From: Gymnopilus junonius
Taxonomy: Eukaryota > Basidiomycota > Agaricomycetes > Agaricales > Galerinaceae
Assembly (NCBI GenBank): GCA_015501075.1
Contig: JADNYJ010000572.1
Span: 1 to 20,136 of the forward strand
Length of the DNA stretch: 20,136 nucleotides
Direction: 5' to 3'
The stretch's first letter is position 1; every line of letters begins with the position of its first letter. Shown piece after piece: positions 18,218-20,136 of this stretch. A program made the translations under genes and the position numbers. The notes under the pieces were generated by a model that searched no databases, was not told where the DNA came from, and saw only the letters and a list, made by a program, of their open reading frames with translations.

Positions 18218-20136
18218 ATGCCCGTCTCAGACGACCCGCTCGACCAGGTCCTTAGGCCGCCCCCGGACGAGTCCCAGGAGGAGCGCGACATCAGGCTAGA
18301 ACGGGAGGCAGAGGCCCGCCGCATCAGCCAGGCTATTGATGCATCCATCAAGGCCGAGCGCGCAGCTCGCAGAAAGAAACGCATCGTCAGGCTGCTCTTG
18401 CTCGGTCAGAGTGAATCGGGTGGGTGTCGTGTCTCTTGTTCTTAGTTGGTCGCTGAATTCATTTCAGGCAAATCAACCACGTTGAGACGTGAGTTTTGAT
18501 GCCAATTCTTAGGTTACAATGTCTTCAACTTTGCACAGAATTCCAGCGTTTGTATACTCCGACTGCTTTTCGTGAAGAGCGAGTGCTATGGCGCGCTGTG
18601 ATCCAACTCAACATTGTCCGCTCAATACGAACCATCCTTGATGCCCTCTCCACCCCTTACCCCAACTCACCTTACGCATCTCCTCGTGCACGCGCTCGTA
18701 GTTTGTCTAGACCCAGGCATCCAACAATGCCATCACCACCTTTACCACCCCAATCTCACGCTGCAGACTCACACCACCACGTAAGCAACGGCAATGGTGT
18801 TGACATGCATTTTTCCTATGGTTCTCCTCCACACCACTACCCCCCACGACGACAAGACCAAAACCGTGACTATTACCAGGACGACGAGGAGGACGACCCA
18901 GAGTCTGACACGGAATTCACCATCGCCAATCAATCATACCCCAATTCCCCTCCCAACTTCAACCATGGCAGCCCAAGGTCCGACCCGTCCGCTTCATCCA
19001 CCACAACCCTCGCTCAGACCCCACTCGAGGCGCTCAAGACCCGTCTGTTACCCCTGCGGCACATAGAGGCGATGCTCATTGCAAAGCTCGTTCCGCCTAA
19101 CGAAGAAGAAGCCACCCATCTAGGGGTGATCACCGGAGGCGAGTACCGCAATGGGAATGGGCACGCGCCAGGTTCGCCTACTGAATCTCACTTTTCTCAC
19201 CACAATGGACGGCTCGGACACCATAGAAGTCAGTCGTACCGGAATCAGGAGATATTTGTTCGCCCCGGGCCTGGTTGGAAAGGCGGTCTCGCCAGAGCCA
19301 GGGTAAATTTTCAAAGTGACTCATATGAAGATTCATCTCCGCAGAGTAGTAACTCACAACGGCCCATGAGTGCAGGCACCACCGGGCTAGAAACACAGGA
19401 CGAGGTGCAGGACGTCCTAAACTCATGTAGGAAGGACATGATTCAACTATGGAACGACGACGGGATCAGGGACATTCTCAGGAGAAGAAAAATTCGGCTA
19501 GAAGAAGGCAGTGGATTGTAGGTCGTCCGCGCTCCTTGTTACGATCTCTCACTAATTTGCTGTGTCGAAAGCTTCTTGGATGACCTAGAGCGGGTCACAT
19601 CGTTAAAATACATGCCCACCGATGAAGATGTTCTAAAGGCGAGGTTAAAGACCGTTGGTGTGTCAGAGTACAAATTCGAAATGGAGGTTAGTGCTGGTAG
19701 GGACAGCGGGACGGAGTGGAGGATAGTCGATGTCGGTGGAAGCCGTAGTCAAAGACGTACGTGATTCTCTTGACCTACCTGTTCTGCCATTCTGAATAAT
19801 TGTATAGCTACTTGGGCGCCTTTCTTTGACGATGTTGACGCTATCATTTTTTTAGCCCCAATATCGGGTTTTGATCAGGTCCTATCTGAAGACAGGACCG
19901 TCAATCGGCTGGTTAGTCTCAACCTGCCTCATTTGAATTTCCCTCTAACAACCTGGTTTAGGAAGATTCTGTCCTCCTATGGAAAGCCGTATGCTCCTCA
20001 AAATTACTGGCAAATGTAGACTTGGTCCTATTCCTCAACAAGTGCGACATTTTAGAAAAGAAGCTTAACGCTGGCGTCAAGTACGTGTCTTTCATTATTT
20101 TTTCTTTGTTTTCATTTTCGTTACATTTTACCCTGC
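18218..20136 (+). CDS. Non-canonical heterotrimeric G-protein alpha subunit (3' end outside window)
   Basis: Exons: 18218-18419, 18468-18488 (21 nt), 18539-19517, 19572-19756, 19808-19911, 19962-20080; a GTACGT donor at 20081 leads off the edge. 536 residues are visible. G-alpha proteins couple receptors to effectors by GTP binding. Motifs: P-loop GQSESGKST at 63-71, LRQFQRLY and RAVIQLNIVRSI after it, FFLDDLERV at 401-409, switch I RLKTVGV at 425-431 (Arg425 and Thr428 kept), switch II DVGGSRSQR at 454-462, and NKCD of the guanine-specificity loop. Odd points: Ser458 replaces the catalytic Gln; the N-terminus (MPVSDDPLDQ, then a charged helix) has no Gly2 or early Cys for myristate or palmitate; and about 200 extra residues rich in Ser, Pro, His and Asn lie inside the helical-domain region. 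Frame is clean throughout, so a functional divergent paralog is likely. Confidence 0.92.

Noticed and set aside
17830..18384. 184-codon minus-strand frame overlapping the start of the G-alpha gene
   Set aside because: Its first half is the antisense of the G-alpha first exon and its Ser/Arg-rich composition follows from that. It shows no family resemblance and no splice structure.
1..20136. tRNA genes, rRNA, CRISPR arrays, riboswitches, large transposons
   Set aside because: I scanned for T-arm-like GGTTCGA motifs, spaced direct repeats and long terminal repeats by eye. The hits (e.g. near 9626 and 16259) lack cloverleaf context, and none of the other structures appeared. A tRNAscan and repeat search would be the decisive check.

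Overview
The window comes from a filamentous basidiomycete, most likely an Agaricomycete. Evidence: compact genes cut by many 48-68 nt GT-AG introns with CTAAT/CTAAC-like branch points, short intergenic gaps, and families typical of that group: a BUR1-type CDK with a long disordered N-terminus, a eukaryotic Fic protein, MOV10-like helicase sequence, and an oversized G-alpha subunit. All gene models are hand-spliced from the raw sequence by reading-frame continuity and remembered family conservation. No alignment or RNA evidence was available.

Left part (1-4151): the 5' end of an unrecognised Ser/Thr-rich protein gene (minus) leaves the left edge. It is divergent from RRP7 (plus, small-subunit rRNA processing). 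RRP7 converges on an eight-exon Fic-domain gene (minus), followed by about 750 bp without a gene.

Centre (4152-13504): a BUR1/CDK9-like kinase gene (minus, seven exons) carries an apparent one-base frame error in its activation segment. It shares a 187 bp divergent promoter with a six-exon MTH1-like Nudix hydrolase gene (plus), which has a GC-AG intron and a 14-nt exon. Then come two tandem minus-strand copies of a fungal multi-pass membrane protein: an intact one (8755-10146) and a decayed one (10361-11670). Next is an intact proteasome ATPase gene, RPT6 (plus, six exons).

Right part (13505-20136): a relic of a MOV10/SDE3-like RNA helicase gene (plus) has lost its central part including the Walker A region, has several frame breaks and a nonsense codon, and is interrupted by a 97 bp near-perfect inverted-repeat element with a possible 3-bp target duplication. 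A gene-poor 2.5 kb stretch follows. The window ends inside a non-canonical G-alpha gene with a roughly 200-residue extra segment, Ser in place of the catalytic Gln, and no N-terminal lipidation motif.

The intact genes are housekeeping and signalling functions (ribosome biogenesis, transcription elongation, nucleotide-pool cleaning, proteasome, G-protein signalling, probable AMPylation). I see no operon-like functional cluster. The region from about 10.3 to 18.2 kb mixes one conserved gene with two pseudogenes and a small mobile element, so it looks like a locally unstable or relaxed segment. I found no clear undescribed multi-gene system; the leads are individual atypical proteins and the inverted-repeat insertion.
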